Shown here piece by piece: positions 1-12,050 of a DNA stretch of 64,000 nucleotides (its first letter is position 1; the number at the start of each line of letters is the position of its first letter). Below the pieces are notes generated by a model. That model saw nothing but the letters and a program-made list of their open reading frames with translations, did no database searches and was not told the DNA's origin. Origin of the DNA: Asterias amurensis (lineage: Eukaryota; Echinodermata; Asteroidea; Forcipulatida; Asteriidae); NCBI RefSeq assembly GCF_032118995.1, contig NC_092648.1, positions 21,542,450 through 21,606,449 of the forward strand, given 5' to 3'. A program made the position numbers and the translations under genes.

Positions 1-489
1 CTACTTACTATAAAACTGGTTATAATATCCCAACTGCCCATATGTACCCTTTAGGATTTTTTATGTGGCATTTTTAATTTTGAAAAGCAGAATTTTTAAG
101 TGTACTGTTTCTCCCCTTTGAATAAAAATAAGATGCTTGTAACAATGTTGTATTGAAAAATTGTTAAAGAGAAAAAGGCTGTACCCTTCACCTATGGTTG
201 TACTCTAAAATATGTCTTACTTTTGTTCTCTTTTTTTGTTTCTGTTGAAGCATAAAGTCTGTGAAGTCTTTCATTCAAACTTGGACCCTTTTTTGAAACT
301 ACAGCTTCGGCTTTGGATTTGGCCTAAACTCCGTCTGGCTACGTGAGGCCTGGTACCAAAATAGCGTGCTTTCATAATAACTTGCAAAGCCCAAGCTGAA
401 GCGGGCTTATAGTCATACACAGGTTGAAAATGTTTTACAAACTTGTCACTAATAATTTCTGAAAATAATTTTTTGTTTTGCATATCTAG

Positions 490-3400
490 GCAGATCCTCG
501 AACTCAGGGATACAGAATGATGCAAGCCGGTCCAGCAGGTGGGGGTGCAGCGCCGAACGACATTCCCCCAATCCAAGCCCTCTACCTGGCAGCAGCCAGC
601 CAGCTCCAGCCCCCTATCACCGTATCTGCCAAGGAAGAGGACGATGTGGATGACAGCTTGCCGCCAAGTGGAAAAGATTGCTTCGGTGACGAGCGACAGA
701 CTTTAGGGGACATGGCCCGTTTCTTCAACAGTGGTCTACTGAGTGATATTAAACTCAGGGTTGGGTTTGAGTGTTACAGCGCTCATAAACTCATCTTAGT
801 ACGATCCAGTGAGGTGTTTGAGAGAATGTTCAGCAAGGAGTGGACAGATCCCAGTAAAGCAGTAAGTCCCACATTCATGTTCAATACATGTATGACCAGT
901 GCACATTATTTCTTAAGCCTGTAAGCACAAAAACTTACTAAGCACAATCAATTATTGCTAAGCAAAAATAGGTTACTGTGAGCAAGAAAATTGTATAGTT
1001 AGCATTGCTGTGACTTGTACCCAGTTATTTCTAGAAAGATGAACTGGTGAAAAGGGTGATCAACTACTTCTGGCCAGTCAGTAAAAAGGTTTAGGGCAAA
1101 CCCTGAGATCCATTGATAACTTTAAAGACACTGGACACCTTTGGTAATTGTCAAAGACCAGTCTTCTTACTTGGTGTATCTTAACATGTATGCGTAAAAT
1201 AACAAACCTGTGAATATTTGAGCTCAATTGGTCGCCGAAGTTGCGAGATAACAATGAAAGAAAAAACACCCTTGTCACACGAAGTTGTGTGCTTTCAGAT
1301 GCTTGATTTCGGGACGTCAAAATCTAATTCAAATTCAAATTCAAATATTTTAGTGGAAAATAACTTCTTTCTCGAAAACTACATTACTTCAGAGGGAGCC
1401 GTTACAATGTTTTATACTATTAACATCTCTCTCCATTGATCGCTAACAAGTAGTTTTGTTGTGCTAACAATTAGTTTGAGTAATTACCAATAGTGTCCAC
1501 TGCCTTTAAGTTTACCACCTGTCAGTATTCAGAGTCAACTGTATTAATTTCTTCCTCCTGTAGTGCCCATGTCTTTGTTTGTCAGCGTGTTTCTTTATTG
1601 CCACTTCCTGTTAATTATTTTATTCATCAGGGCCCAATTTCATCAAGCTGTTTAAAAGCAGAAAATACTGCTTGACAAATTTCTTTGGTTGAAGCAGAAA
1701 TTGAGTCATGCACTAGCCACAACGATGCAAACTTAGTGTAATTTGGGCTGGTAGCCTGATTCTGCTAAGCAATTCTGTGTTTAGCGAGTTCTTGTGCTTA
1801 CAGGCTTACAAGATTTATGGTATATGAAAATGTCAAGATAATTCAGCAATCTTACATGAAAAGAACAATCAAGTTAGGTCAAATTTCTCTTCCATCGTCT
1901 TTCAATCATTTGGCTAGTGAATGTGTTTTGGGGAACTGGGAGATGTGACAACTACAATTAGGCTTCAATTATGTAATGTGAAACTTCAAATGAGATTCAA
2001 GTGAGCAGACATCTTTGTAAAACAATTTAACAATTGTTTGTTATCCATACACTTAAAACAAAAAAATTAAAAAAGACATTGAATGTTTTGTAACATTAAA
2101 AAAAAAAAAAAAACAATGGCACAATTGTTGGCAGATTAAAAAAAAGGGGGGGGGGCACATGTACAATTTTATGCATGGCCAAGTTGGAGAGAAATTGAGT
2201 TGGTATTTAACTCCAACACACAGATTATAGAACATTTTTTATAACATTCTGTGGCAGGATGGTCATTCCCTTTAATTGATGTACATAAGGGCATGGAAGA
2301 TTTCCTCCTGTATGTAAACTGTAGCTCACTTGCAACCTGTGCTGTAACTCGACCAACTGGAGAAATAATTAAGGACTTTAAAGCTAAGGAAAGGTTGCAT
2401 TTACTTGGAGTTGGTCATCATATTGAAACACGCAAGTCATGCCAACTTTGAAATGTCACGTTGCTATACTTGTATCTGATTCAAAGAAACTCCAGTGACT
2501 CATGTTATTGTTGCTCTGGAAGAAGATCTGACGTCATTAATCGTTCAGATTCAACTCCTCAAAGAAAAACAAATTAGTACATCTCAGTCCCGATACTCCT
2601 TTTTTTCTTCTTTTTTTTCCGAAAAATAAAACATTTTTAAAAAAAATCTGCGCAATTGTGTACATGTATAATGTGTACATTGTCAGCCCTTGTACTCGAT
2701 AAAATTATTCCAACTTTTTTTCAAGAACCAAATATCATGCCTGACATCTTATACATAATTAAGACGATCGAATCATTATGGTTATTTCATGGGGGAATAT
2801 AATTTAGGGACAAACAGTTCAAGGAAGATGATAATTTAGATTTCAAAGTATCAGATGTCTGAGTAGTGGGCAATATATAATTATTCACTTAAAATTAATT
2901 GTCTTTTGTGATTTTGTTTCATTCCTTTGTATTTATTATTGTCCGTTTGTGAGAATGTCAGATGTCTGATGATGTTGAATATTTGTACTCGTCAATTTAA
3001 AATTTGACGTCGCCAGAAAGGAGAAACGCCAAGATCTCAAAAGGGCAAAGACAATTTGCAGCCCGTTGCACGTTCAGCAGTGATAACATTTCTAACAGCT
3101 GGCTATGATTGCCGTCCCATTTCTCACTGCATCATTGGGCTGGCCTTAAGCCAATAATTATACTCCACATGTTTTTACAAGGATCTGTTTTTAACTTGTG
3201 TTGCTAGTAGCATAGTCATTTCTTATTGTGTTTTGAAAAAACAGTCATGGTCCACATCTGACTTGATGTACTAGTCTTGGAACACTAGTCTTGGAACAAG
3301 ACGTTCTTCGTTGATGCTAATGACTCAACACTATGGCGCTACTATCTGGCTTCTAGAGGGCGTTCATTCTAGAAGCCATTAATCATGTCTATAAGAATGG

Positions 3401-6400
3401 TTAAGGTCACAATCCCTGTGTCATATTTAGTGTGAGGATAGAGTGGGAATTAGGTAAGTCGCGTTATAAGGAACAACAGCGTCTTGCACCAGAATTATGG
3501 ATGTACCAAGGGGGGGGGGTGGGTGGTGCCAAAATTTGAGGATTCAAACTTCTCAAAAATCCTTCTCCGGAAGATGTCTGACTGTTTAGGCTATCATCAT
3601 GCATACTACAAGTAATTTTCACACAAAGCTTGATACACGATATCAATTTGCCAAAAAGAAAATAACAACATTCGACTGACACAAAATCCATGACAAAATC
3701 TCAAATGTAACTTGGTGTTTTTCTTGACAATTTGGATCACTTTGGAAATAATTAACACCACAAGTACACATGTTAACTGGGAACTGTCGTCTAAGTGTCA
3801 TTATCAAGCAGACAATTAATACTTATTTAAGTATAGTCGATTAATCAAACGAATTAAAGGTATTGTATCAGACTCAAAGTCAACATTTGAACTTGATTTG
3901 TTTTTGTTCAAGTGAGGTATTGGAAAACACAAGACTGCCAAACTTATCCGGTCATGAGTTCACTGGCCTGGCACTTAAAACTACTGTCCTTGGGCCTGTG
4001 GCGTAGAGTTAAATTGTAGCCCTGAAGTACACAAGTATTGATGAGGGAATTTCTTTTACAATAGTTTAAAGCCTGCAATGTTTTATTTCCCAGTGGATCT
4101 CAGCATACCTGACCTTGTGCAGTTGACCTATTTATGTGAGTGAATCATAACAAATCGGTTTTGTACTGCTGACTGATAAAGAACCCAACGTATTTAACCT
4201 CTCTTCCTGTGTGTTTACTCCTGTTGAATTCCCTAGCAATGAGGAGTTTGATAAATAGCCGGAGCCAGGATGAACTTGAGGGAGGTTTGGTTTATTTTCT
4301 GATGTGGCAGATTTGACTCATAGGATGATTTCATCCAAATATTGACTGCTTTGATTTTTAAGTGCTATGTGACTCTCTCTCTCTCTCGATGGTACCCCAG
4401 AGGGTTACAATTTTCCTCTGCGAAAATAGACGTATCTAGTTACTACAAATCTGCGGTTGATATGGGTATAGTAAAGTGGTTGCTATGGGTATTCCTCGCT
4501 CAGCATTCTAGTAAAAATAAGACGTATCTTAACCAATCACAAGGCAGAATCTTTGAAGCGTTAAAAAAACAAAAAACAAATCTCTCCTCCTGGATTCATA
4601 TGCTGACTTGCCTGGTTGAATGATCGATGAAACGGTCAAGATGTTTGCTGGAGTCCACATGGGGGCTAGGGATGCTGGAGGCATATGAAGGTGCATGGAT
4701 TTTTATTCTACTGTGTCATAGGTTTGGCTCTGTACCAACAATGATAACTAGTATCATCCCATGACCGAGCTTAAATTATTGGGATGATTTTCTTGGTCGA
4801 AAGAACCGTGGAATTTGTTGGACTTGGTTGCAGGAGTGCTGAGTTGGGCAGAGGATATAGATTTCTATTCTGCTGTGTCATCAGTTTGGCATTTTACCAA
4901 TAAGCAAACAAAAATGTTGCTTACCACTGAAATGTTTCTAGCCATACTTATGTCCTAATGCACCGTTTGAGACTGTTTTCCTGCTAATTTTTGCTTAGCT
5001 ACAAAACGCATGCAATATTTTCTGCTAAGAACTTGTACCTCTTTGAACTTTTGCCATGTTTGGCAAAAATATTGATCAAGAAATCTATCAGAAAAGAAAA
5101 CATTTATAGCAGGGAACTAGTCTCGAGCATGGTATTTAATGATCTGCTCAGCAAGATTTTACTCTGCAGATTATTTGCTTGGCATAATATATTGACCAAA
5201 GCAGTCATTATAAAAATTAGTGTACATTAGAGTACCCAGTTTTTATTATTATTATTGCACTTGGAATTTAAAAGGATTTCTTACATGTATATGACATGTA
5301 CTCGTACATGCAATGCCCTATCTACATGGCTCAAACTTAATCCATTAATTTATACACATGACATTTACATTATGGAAATATATGTTTACATATATGGAAA
5401 TAATTATATGTATTATATTGTAAGTGCCTATTGACCCAATGCACAACTGTCATTCACAGCTTCTGTTCCCCATGCTCACCGTCTTAGGGACTCATTATGC
5501 ACTTAAAAACTGCATTTAAAAAGCTAAAAAAGCAAAGTCAGACGTTTTAACTCCCAAAGTACCCAAGATTATTGTGATGATGACGTCAGGTGAATTGGGT
5601 CAATACAAAGACATTTCTGTGTTCATCGAATTGACTCAAGTCCCAACTTTGAAGAGGTGACCCCTTGCTGGTCCTATTTTACAACTAGTATAGCCTTTAA
5701 ATGCTATGGACCTTTTTTTCTTGAAACTCCAGTGTGAGCTAGAACTCCGGCTAAGGCTCCACCTTTTTTAGTTTAATTTTATTTTTGGGAAAAAAGGCTT
5801 CAGTACAGGGCTTCAAATACTTGGGCGGACCCCAAGCCAGGGTCCAAGATCAAGCCATAGTTAAAAAAAAAATATATTGAATGATGCTGAGTACATGCCC
5901 ATTTCAACCAGTATGCACAGACTCTAATAACACTTGTCTTTTCTTTTGTGTTCTTTTTAGGAAGTTGAGTTAATAGAGGAGCCAGAATGCTGTGATGTCT
6001 TTCCAGCCTTTCTCAAGTTTCTATACAGCTGTCACATTGTTCTTACTGTTGAGAACACCCTACCCATCCTCATGCTTGCGGATAAGTACAACGTAGGTGA
6101 CCTGCGCCAGGTGTGCGTCAACTTTGCCACCAAAAGTATCATCCCAAAGCTACCACTGAAGGATGTGTTTCATGTGTGGTATCAATATGCCACAAAATGC
6201 TACCACCACTGTTTGATCTCGTCTTGTATCGCGGCTCTCTCACCAAAAGCCGATGACATTATGTCCCTACCTGAGTGGAACCTAGAGTGGTTAGCCCTCG
6301 ACACAGAGCAGTTGATTCAGTTCTTGAAGAGCTCAGATCTGACCATCAGGAATGAGTTGACTTTGTTCAGAGCTCTTGTCAAGTGGATAGAATCTCCAAA

Positions 6401-7055
6401 GCACCCTGAACGACAGAGTAAGCAGAAGGAGTTTCTCAAACAGATGATCAGTTACATCCGCTTCCCGATGATGACTTCGGAGCAGTTGGAGCAACTTGAG
6501 CATCACCGCATGGTAGAGCTCCATCCTGGTCTGTTCATCCCTTACCTGTTGCAGGCCTACAAGTACAATGCCATCTCCCTGGAAGCCCGATGCAACAACA
6601 AAGATTTCACAGCCTCAAACTTTCTACTGCGGAATTACACTGACCTACGCTGGGACAAACGTATCGTTCTATCTGGATACTCGTGCTTTGGGAGACTCAC
6701 TGAATTCATGCCACGGTTTTCAACACGCTCATCCTCATACCCTCACACCAGCTGGGACTGGGAGTTAAAGATTTACCCCAAGGGTTCGTCCACAAATAAT
6801 GAGGACTTCCGAGTGGTTCTCTACTCAAATGTTGTCTTGGATTTGCCGCGGCCAATGGAATACATGATCTCAATGGTGAATAGTGAAAATGTGCTGGTAT
6901 CCGTCTCCGGAAAAAAGAACTTCACAAAATCACGATACACAGCCGACTCGGATCTGGATAAAAAAGTATCGGTGGACGAGTTGTCAGCACCGAACTCTCG
7001 CTTCCTGGTGAATGATAACGCCATCCTACAGGTCATGATCAAACCATTACAGTGA
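490..7055 (+). CDS. BTBD17: BTBD17-like BTB/BACK domain protein, last two coding exons
   Basis: Two exons, 490-861 and 5961-7055, join in phase 0 across a GT-AG intron (GTAAGT at 862, polypyrimidine tract plus TTTTTAG before 5961). Reading from the Met at 517 gives 479 codons, almost the length of human BTBD17. Residues about 73-175 form a BTB/POZ fold that crosses the splice junction (SDIKLRVG, AHKLILVRSS, LPILMLADKYNV). A BACK region follows (about 190-310, with LFRALVKWIES and SYIRFPM), then a C-terminal TRAF-like beta region ending FLVNDNAILQVMIKPLQ, which aligns with the end of vertebrate BTBD17. A splice acceptor at 488-489 and an open frame before 517 show that at least one upstream exon lies outside the window, so the true start is unknown. 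Vertebrate BTBD17 is thought to be secreted; no signal peptide is visible after Met 517, so a signal could only be upstream. BTB-BACK proteins usually act as Cullin-3 adaptors, but no Kelch repeats follow here. Confidence 0.88.
1122..1509 (+). mobile_element. Family A TTAA-flanked MITE, copy A1
   Basis: Both ends carry TTAA. The left end reads TTAAAGACACTGGACACCTT and the right end is its imperfect inverse (GTGTCCACTGCCTTTAA). The interior matches the other family A copies: a 'cacccttgtcacacgaagttg' block, a 'cagagggagccgtt' block and a small internal palindrome. It encodes nothing. TTAA ends fit a piggyBac-type target site, but the transposase source is not in the window. Confidence 0.85.
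1629..1800 (+). repeat. Degraded family C fold-back element
   Basis: It begins with GGGCCCAATTTCAT, the family C left end, and has 'gctaagca' motifs typical of its interior, but the right end is not clearly preserved. It is the oldest-looking member of the family here. Confidence 0.45.
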
Positions 7056-8157
7056 CGGATTTACTCCGGAAAAGAAAAGCTTACATCTACAGAGAACAGA
7101 ATGAGCCAAATCAACAGATAACCAAAGTACATTTGAGGCATTTACAAAGTGTCAGTTTATAATTGTTGGAAGTCTGTTTTGTTAAAACTGTCTTTAAAGT
7201 TGATGAGGTTCATAACCCCTGGCCTTCACTCAGACTGTTTGAGAAGTGTTGCCAACATTTTTGCCGGGCAGTAGTGCAAGTAAACAAATAGATTTAACCA
7301 TTTAAAATGGACAATTGTGCAAGATTGTACTGCTCATCTGCATGAAGCTATTTGTATAAAGTGACCAAAGTTTCATTGACACTAATCGTGTGATGTCTAG
7401 AAGTGATGAGAGGTCAAAGTTCAACTAACAGAACAATCAAAACATTATGTGGTTTTTCAGACTGTAGCATCACATCTTGCCAAAGGAATCTTTCATACCC
7501 TTGAGACGGTTGATAATCATGATTGAAGTAAACGAACTATGAGTTGATCATGTGGAGACTTTGAATGAGCACGGCTTCTTCAAGTGTTTTGTGTGTGTCC
7601 ATTGAGCCTTTCACAAAACTCAGGAAATTTGTGTGAAGGAAAAGTGGATAGTGTGAAAAGCATGAGATGCCTTGTTGCATGTCGACAGCTTAATATGGGC
7701 CTAGTGTTCTATTTTTGTATTTTGAAGTTGGGAGTATTCAAGCATTGTTTGTTGTCATTTTGTCACAATATCCAAAACCAGTGCAGTATAATAATTGTAA
7801 TGCGCCGTTTAAATGCTTTATCATACCATTGGGTAACTCAAAGCTCTCTTTTCTTTTTTATTATAAGACCCATTTAATTACTAAGCACCTTTTATTTGCA
7901 AGGTTTGCTTGGTTTACAACTTGTTATATGTAACGCAATCTGCAGCCAACCATGTCAAACACACTGGGTTGAACCCCTTCTCATCAATAAGTGTACTGGG
8001 GTTCTATTATGTACAGTTTTAATAGACAACTCATGGGACCTACGGCTTTATGTCCCAAAGGAAGATGCAATTAAATGGTTAAGTGTCTTCTCTAAGGGTC
8101 AATACGGGACATGAACCTGCACTCTACAGATCAGAAACTCCAGAGTTTAAGTCCATG

Positions 8158-8303
8158 GGTCGATTTCACAAAGCAATAAAAGTTCATCGCAAGACAAATT
8201 TCCAGTATTGCCATAGTAATTTGTATTGTGACATCACACTTTACTTAACAACTATGATTGATTTGCAGTTAAAATCCATCTCAGCTCTTTGTGGAATCGG
8301 CCC
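8158..8303. repeat. Small fold-back element (GGGTCGATTTCACAAAG ends)
   Basis: The left end GGGTCGATTTCACAAAG pairs with CTTTGTGGAATCGGCCC at the right end, giving an inverted-repeat element of about 145 bp. The 'gatttcacaaag' terminus recurs at 17198, 38934 and 60303, so it marks a dispersed family. No coding capacity. Confidence 0.65.
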
Positions 8304-8405
8304 TCGTGTGATTGACGGTCAGGCCCCGACACCCCCATAAAGAAGTTGTTCAATGTTTGTTAACAACACTAAGCGAAAGAATGGTACAAGGTCTAGAACA
8401 TTAAT

Positions 8406-8530
8406 TTAAAACCGTTAGGGTCGTGGCCTTGTGCCATGGCTGTGCGATAAAGGAATGCGATAAAGGACAGAGCCAAAGGCTCAAAGGCTCCATCCTTTAT
8501 TACACAGCCGTGACCCTGCATAGTTTTAAA
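8406..8530. repeat. Imperfect inverted repeat
   Basis: The left arm (TTTAAAACCGTTAGGGTCGTGG, then 'gataaaggacagagcc') is mirrored by 'ggctccatcctttat' and 'ccgtgaccctgcatagttttaa' on the right. Likely a short non-autonomous DNA transposon; target duplication not resolved. Confidence 0.6.
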
Positions 8531-9027
8531 CGAATGTTTAAGACAGATTCACCACTTTTTATTCCCATTCATAAATGCCCTTTTTGTTAAAAGCTTAACA
8601 ATGATAAAAAGTTTATCGAAAATTTATTGTAAATTTTCAGTTCTTGTCATGATCTCATACTCCATTTTGCGAAGTGTCAAAATGCATGCAACTGCCAACC
8701 GCCATGCGCGGACACTAATAGTTTAACATTAATTACTGGTGTATTTATTTAATTATGCGTAACTTAGCGCCAAGCATAAAGCTTGGGCGCCACGCCTATG
8801 TTTAAATACTTCTACTGTGTTTGTATCACATGTCTGTAATTCCGTAAATAACATAAAACTAGTGGAATCAAAATGTAGTTTTTTCAAAGTACCTGCATAG
8901 GCCCACACTTTAATAACACTAATCCTTTCATCACCAATCCCAGAGTGCAACAAACAACATGGCCTCAAATCTTACTACTCTATCTCAGGTGTATAATTTC
9001 ATTCTCGAAAGGGCAAGGCCATTTTCA

Positions 9028-9425
9028 GTTTGCAAAGGGCACTTAATTACCGGTACATTGGAAAATTTTAAAGTCAGTTGGAAACCTTTGAAAGGGCACC
9101 AAGGCCAAGACAAGGGGCACTGGAGGCCATGGGTGGCCTGCATTCATTTCCAGGCCTGATATCTTGCAAAGGAGGCACTATCATTGGAAAATCTTAAAGT
9201 CAGTGGGAAACCTTTGAAAGGGCACCAAGGCAAAGACAGAGGGCACTGAAGGCAATGGCCTCCGTAGCCTGCATTCATTTCCAGGCCTGATATCTTGCAA
9301 ATGAGGCACTATCATTGGAAAATCTTAAAGTCAGTTGGAAACCTTTGAAAGGGCACCAAGGCAAAGACAGAGGGCACTGAAGGCAATGGCCTCCGTAGCC
9401 TGCATGCATTTCCAGGCCTGATATC
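9028..9425 (+). repeat. 131-bp tandem repeat, three units
   Basis: The word 'caggcctgatatc' recurs with starts exactly 131 bp apart (about 9151, 9282, 9413). Each unit carries 'ggaaacctttgaaagggcaccaagg' and 'cattcatttccaggcctg'. Single diverged units occur at 38819-38935 and 63084-63200, so the array grew locally from a dispersed repeat. Confidence 0.8.
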
Positions 9426-10784
9426 AATCAACACATCTTAGATTGAAGGTGTGTCACCACAGTTTTCTTGAGTGATTCAGTTCATTACTCCCCTGCCACA
9501 ACCATCTTTGTTATAACCAGCAAGTGCAATTTCAGTAAGCTACAGTAAAGTATAGTATCCTATATATTTATAAAAAATAAATAATGGTGAGTTTAATTGA
9601 TTGGCCTAGTCTCATAGAGTATACTTTCAATTTGCCATTTATAAGTAAAGTATTTCCTCAACTCTAACTTAAAACATGTATCCATTTTGCATGTAGATGA
9701 AATCATTCACTTTTGCGATACTCGTCTTTTAAACTCTGTATTCAGCAACAAAAATTGGGTTTAAGCTGTGTTATCTTCATGAACCCTTTGTCCCTTTTAA
9801 AATATCATATGTAAGTCAAAACTATTTATTAAAGGTAGGTTCTAATATTGGTTTTTGTTAATTGGCTTGAAATTTATTACGTACAATCACATTGGAATAT
9901 GTAGTAAAATTAGAACCATGACTGCAATTTCTTAAAGGTTAAAGTTGTTTGGTATTGGAACATAATTGTAATATCGATTTGTCTGTGTGAAGTAGTTTTA
10001 TTTGGCTGTTGCCCAGGTATTGCCCAATGGACATAAATTATTTGACATCTTTTTATATAATTTCCTTGATTCATCTCAATCTAGAAATAAATATATGTGT
10101 TTTTTCTTTCCATTGGAGCAAAATTATATGAAATTGTAAAAACATTTAAACATTTTGCTAGCATAAATAATTTATTTTTTGCAAGATAACTGAGGTTTGA
10201 TGCAAGAAAGCTGGCTGGCACCATGAGTAGCAATAACAAGAGTCTTAAAGTTGTGGTAAACTTTGCTTCTAGTCGACTTTTAAATTGGTTAGAAATAGAA
10301 AGCCTGTTTATTGGCAATATAATGTTAAGACAATTTACATACCGGTTAGTTTTTATTTTTTGAGAACAGGATGAACACCCCCCACTCCCATTATAGCACT
10401 CTGCACTAATGCTAAAAATAGAAGCTGGGTTTTAGACAATACATGTCAAATTTCACTATGAACATACCCTTTGTTCCGGCCATACAGTTCAAGTTTTATG
10501 TTTACTCATATGTACTACTTGTGCAGTTTGACTCATGGATGCTGTTGTGATCAAGTAAGTTGTAGAATTGTCTGACAGGGGGGGTATTTTTATAGCAAAA
10601 GTGACATTGTTAGTGCGGAGTGCTGTTCATTTAGACTTTGTGCTACTTTGATTTGTGAGTTGTTGAACCAGAGTCATGCAACCAAAAAGTGGTCAAAAAT
10701 AATGGTGGGAATGCACAACATTGAAAGAATAACAGGACCAGTCTACCATTTTTCCTGAATAACTTTTTGTGTTTTTACTTCATA

Positions 10785-10940
10785 ATAGATGGGATGCAAT
10801 ACGCGTCATCGACCGCCATCTTTGATGTATAAACAAGGGAAAAGTGTACGCTGCGCGTGACCTCAGCCAATGGTAGCTCTTCATGCGTGCACAATTCATC
10901 AAATATGGCAGCCGGTGACGCCTATTGCAATCCATCTATA
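10785..10940. mobile_element. MITE with ATAGATGGGATGCAATA ends
   Basis: A 156-bp element. The left 45 bp (ATAGATGGGATGCAATACGC, then 'catcgaccgccatctttgatg') is mirrored on the right ('catcaaatatggcagccggtgacg', TATTGCAATCCATCTATA). The interior is CpG-richer than its surroundings. The arms pair almost fully; no coding capacity. Confidence 0.75.
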
Positions 10941-11907
10941 GTTATATTTATGGGGAGCGGGGGTGGTTCTTGAGTCTCTTTATTCAGATACAGTACCTCT
11001 AGATTTTGATTATTATTGGTGCTGATGGGCTTTGTTGCTATGGCAAATGTAATAAACAGCAAATGTAATAAATAGCTAACTTATTGAATGCAAAGAGCCC
11101 CAAGCGTCTCTGTGCTGCTTTATTTAGGATGATTTGAAAATAATTGTGTTTGATGTTTGTTTTTTTGTTTCCCAATGCATTTTTCATTAAGTGCTTTGAA
11201 TCGTACAGTTTGACATTGCAAATAAGAACAAAACATCTTGAACCTGTTCTTATACTCCCACAGCCCATGTGTCCTCAGGTGACGACAATTCTCTCAACAT
11301 CTTCCTCTCTAAATCCCCCTCTCTACAGTCACTCACAACGGCAACATGTTAAGACTTGGATAAGATTCGTACATGTATACCTGGTCCAGTCACAAGCAAT
11401 TTTCGTCATACAATCTTCAATCCACCATAATCGGACAACTTCCTGAAGAGGAATTTGGGCATTTTTTTTAGGGGTCACTCTTGAGCATAAGTCTACTCTT
11501 AATGTTCCGATCTTTATTGTTCATTAAAAAATGGGCTGCGGTTAACTTAATTTAAGGTGCCAAGTTAGTAAATGTACCACTTGGTCAGGAATGCTTTAAC
11601 TTACTTTTATGAGTGAGGTGAATGTATTTCTGTAAACCAAAAGTTATTTGCCTGGTCATTTTAGTTGACTCAAAAAAACATTATTTTTCACGAAGTCTGT
11701 TTTGAAGGGGTCAGGGAAATCTAAAATAATCTTAAAATTCTGTTAGTTACTTAACTGAGCACCACCTGAATTATAAGTGTGTCGATTCCTGTTAGCCTTG
11801 AATGAAGTTTTTCTAAAAAATTAAAATAAAAGTTGGGGGAAATGATTTTTCTTTTGCGAGTGGTAAATGGCGCCATCTGTTGACACCAATAAATATCTTG
11901 GGTCAGC

Positions 11908-11940
11908 TGTGTGTGTGTGGTGTGGTGGTGTGGTGTGCTG
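11908..11940 (+). repeat. TG-rich simple repeat upstream of GALNT
   Basis: A (TG)n/(GGTG)n tract about 110 bp upstream of the GALNT start codon. It sits where the promoter or 5' UTR is expected. No TATA box is evident next to it. Confidence 0.6.
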
Positions 11941-12050
11941 ACTGTGTAGTGCATAGTGGTTGCATTGTACGCATGTAAACAAGACCGCAACGTGTCACAC
12001 ACTCTCACAGCGCTAGTCTGCACTACAACTCAATTCTGAATTATTCCTAA

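Larger units (their letters stand above)
862..5960 (+). other. BTBD17 intron, 5.1 kb
   Basis: Apart from the MITE at 1122-1509 and a degraded fold-back piece at about 1629-1800, this intron is AT-rich single-copy-looking sequence with homopolymer runs (A at 2098-2113, G near 2143 and 3510). The open frames of 60-93 codons in it have no recognisable domain, no matching splice sites and no codon bias, so I call no gene. Confidence 0.6.
7056..12050. other. Intergenic interval between BTBD17 and GALNT
   Basis: The BTBD17 3' UTR must lie at the left edge, but no single convincing polyadenylation signal stands out. The interval holds fold-back elements (8158-8303, 8406-8530, 10785-10940), a 131-bp tandem repeat (about 9028-9425) and AT-rich sequence. 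The last 150 bp before 12051 are TG-rich and should contain the GALNT promoter and 5' UTR. No other gene is seen. Confidence 0.55.

Noticed and set aside
2251-2451. 66-codon open frame in the BTBD17 intron
   Set aside because: No family resemblance and no exon signals; treated as chance.
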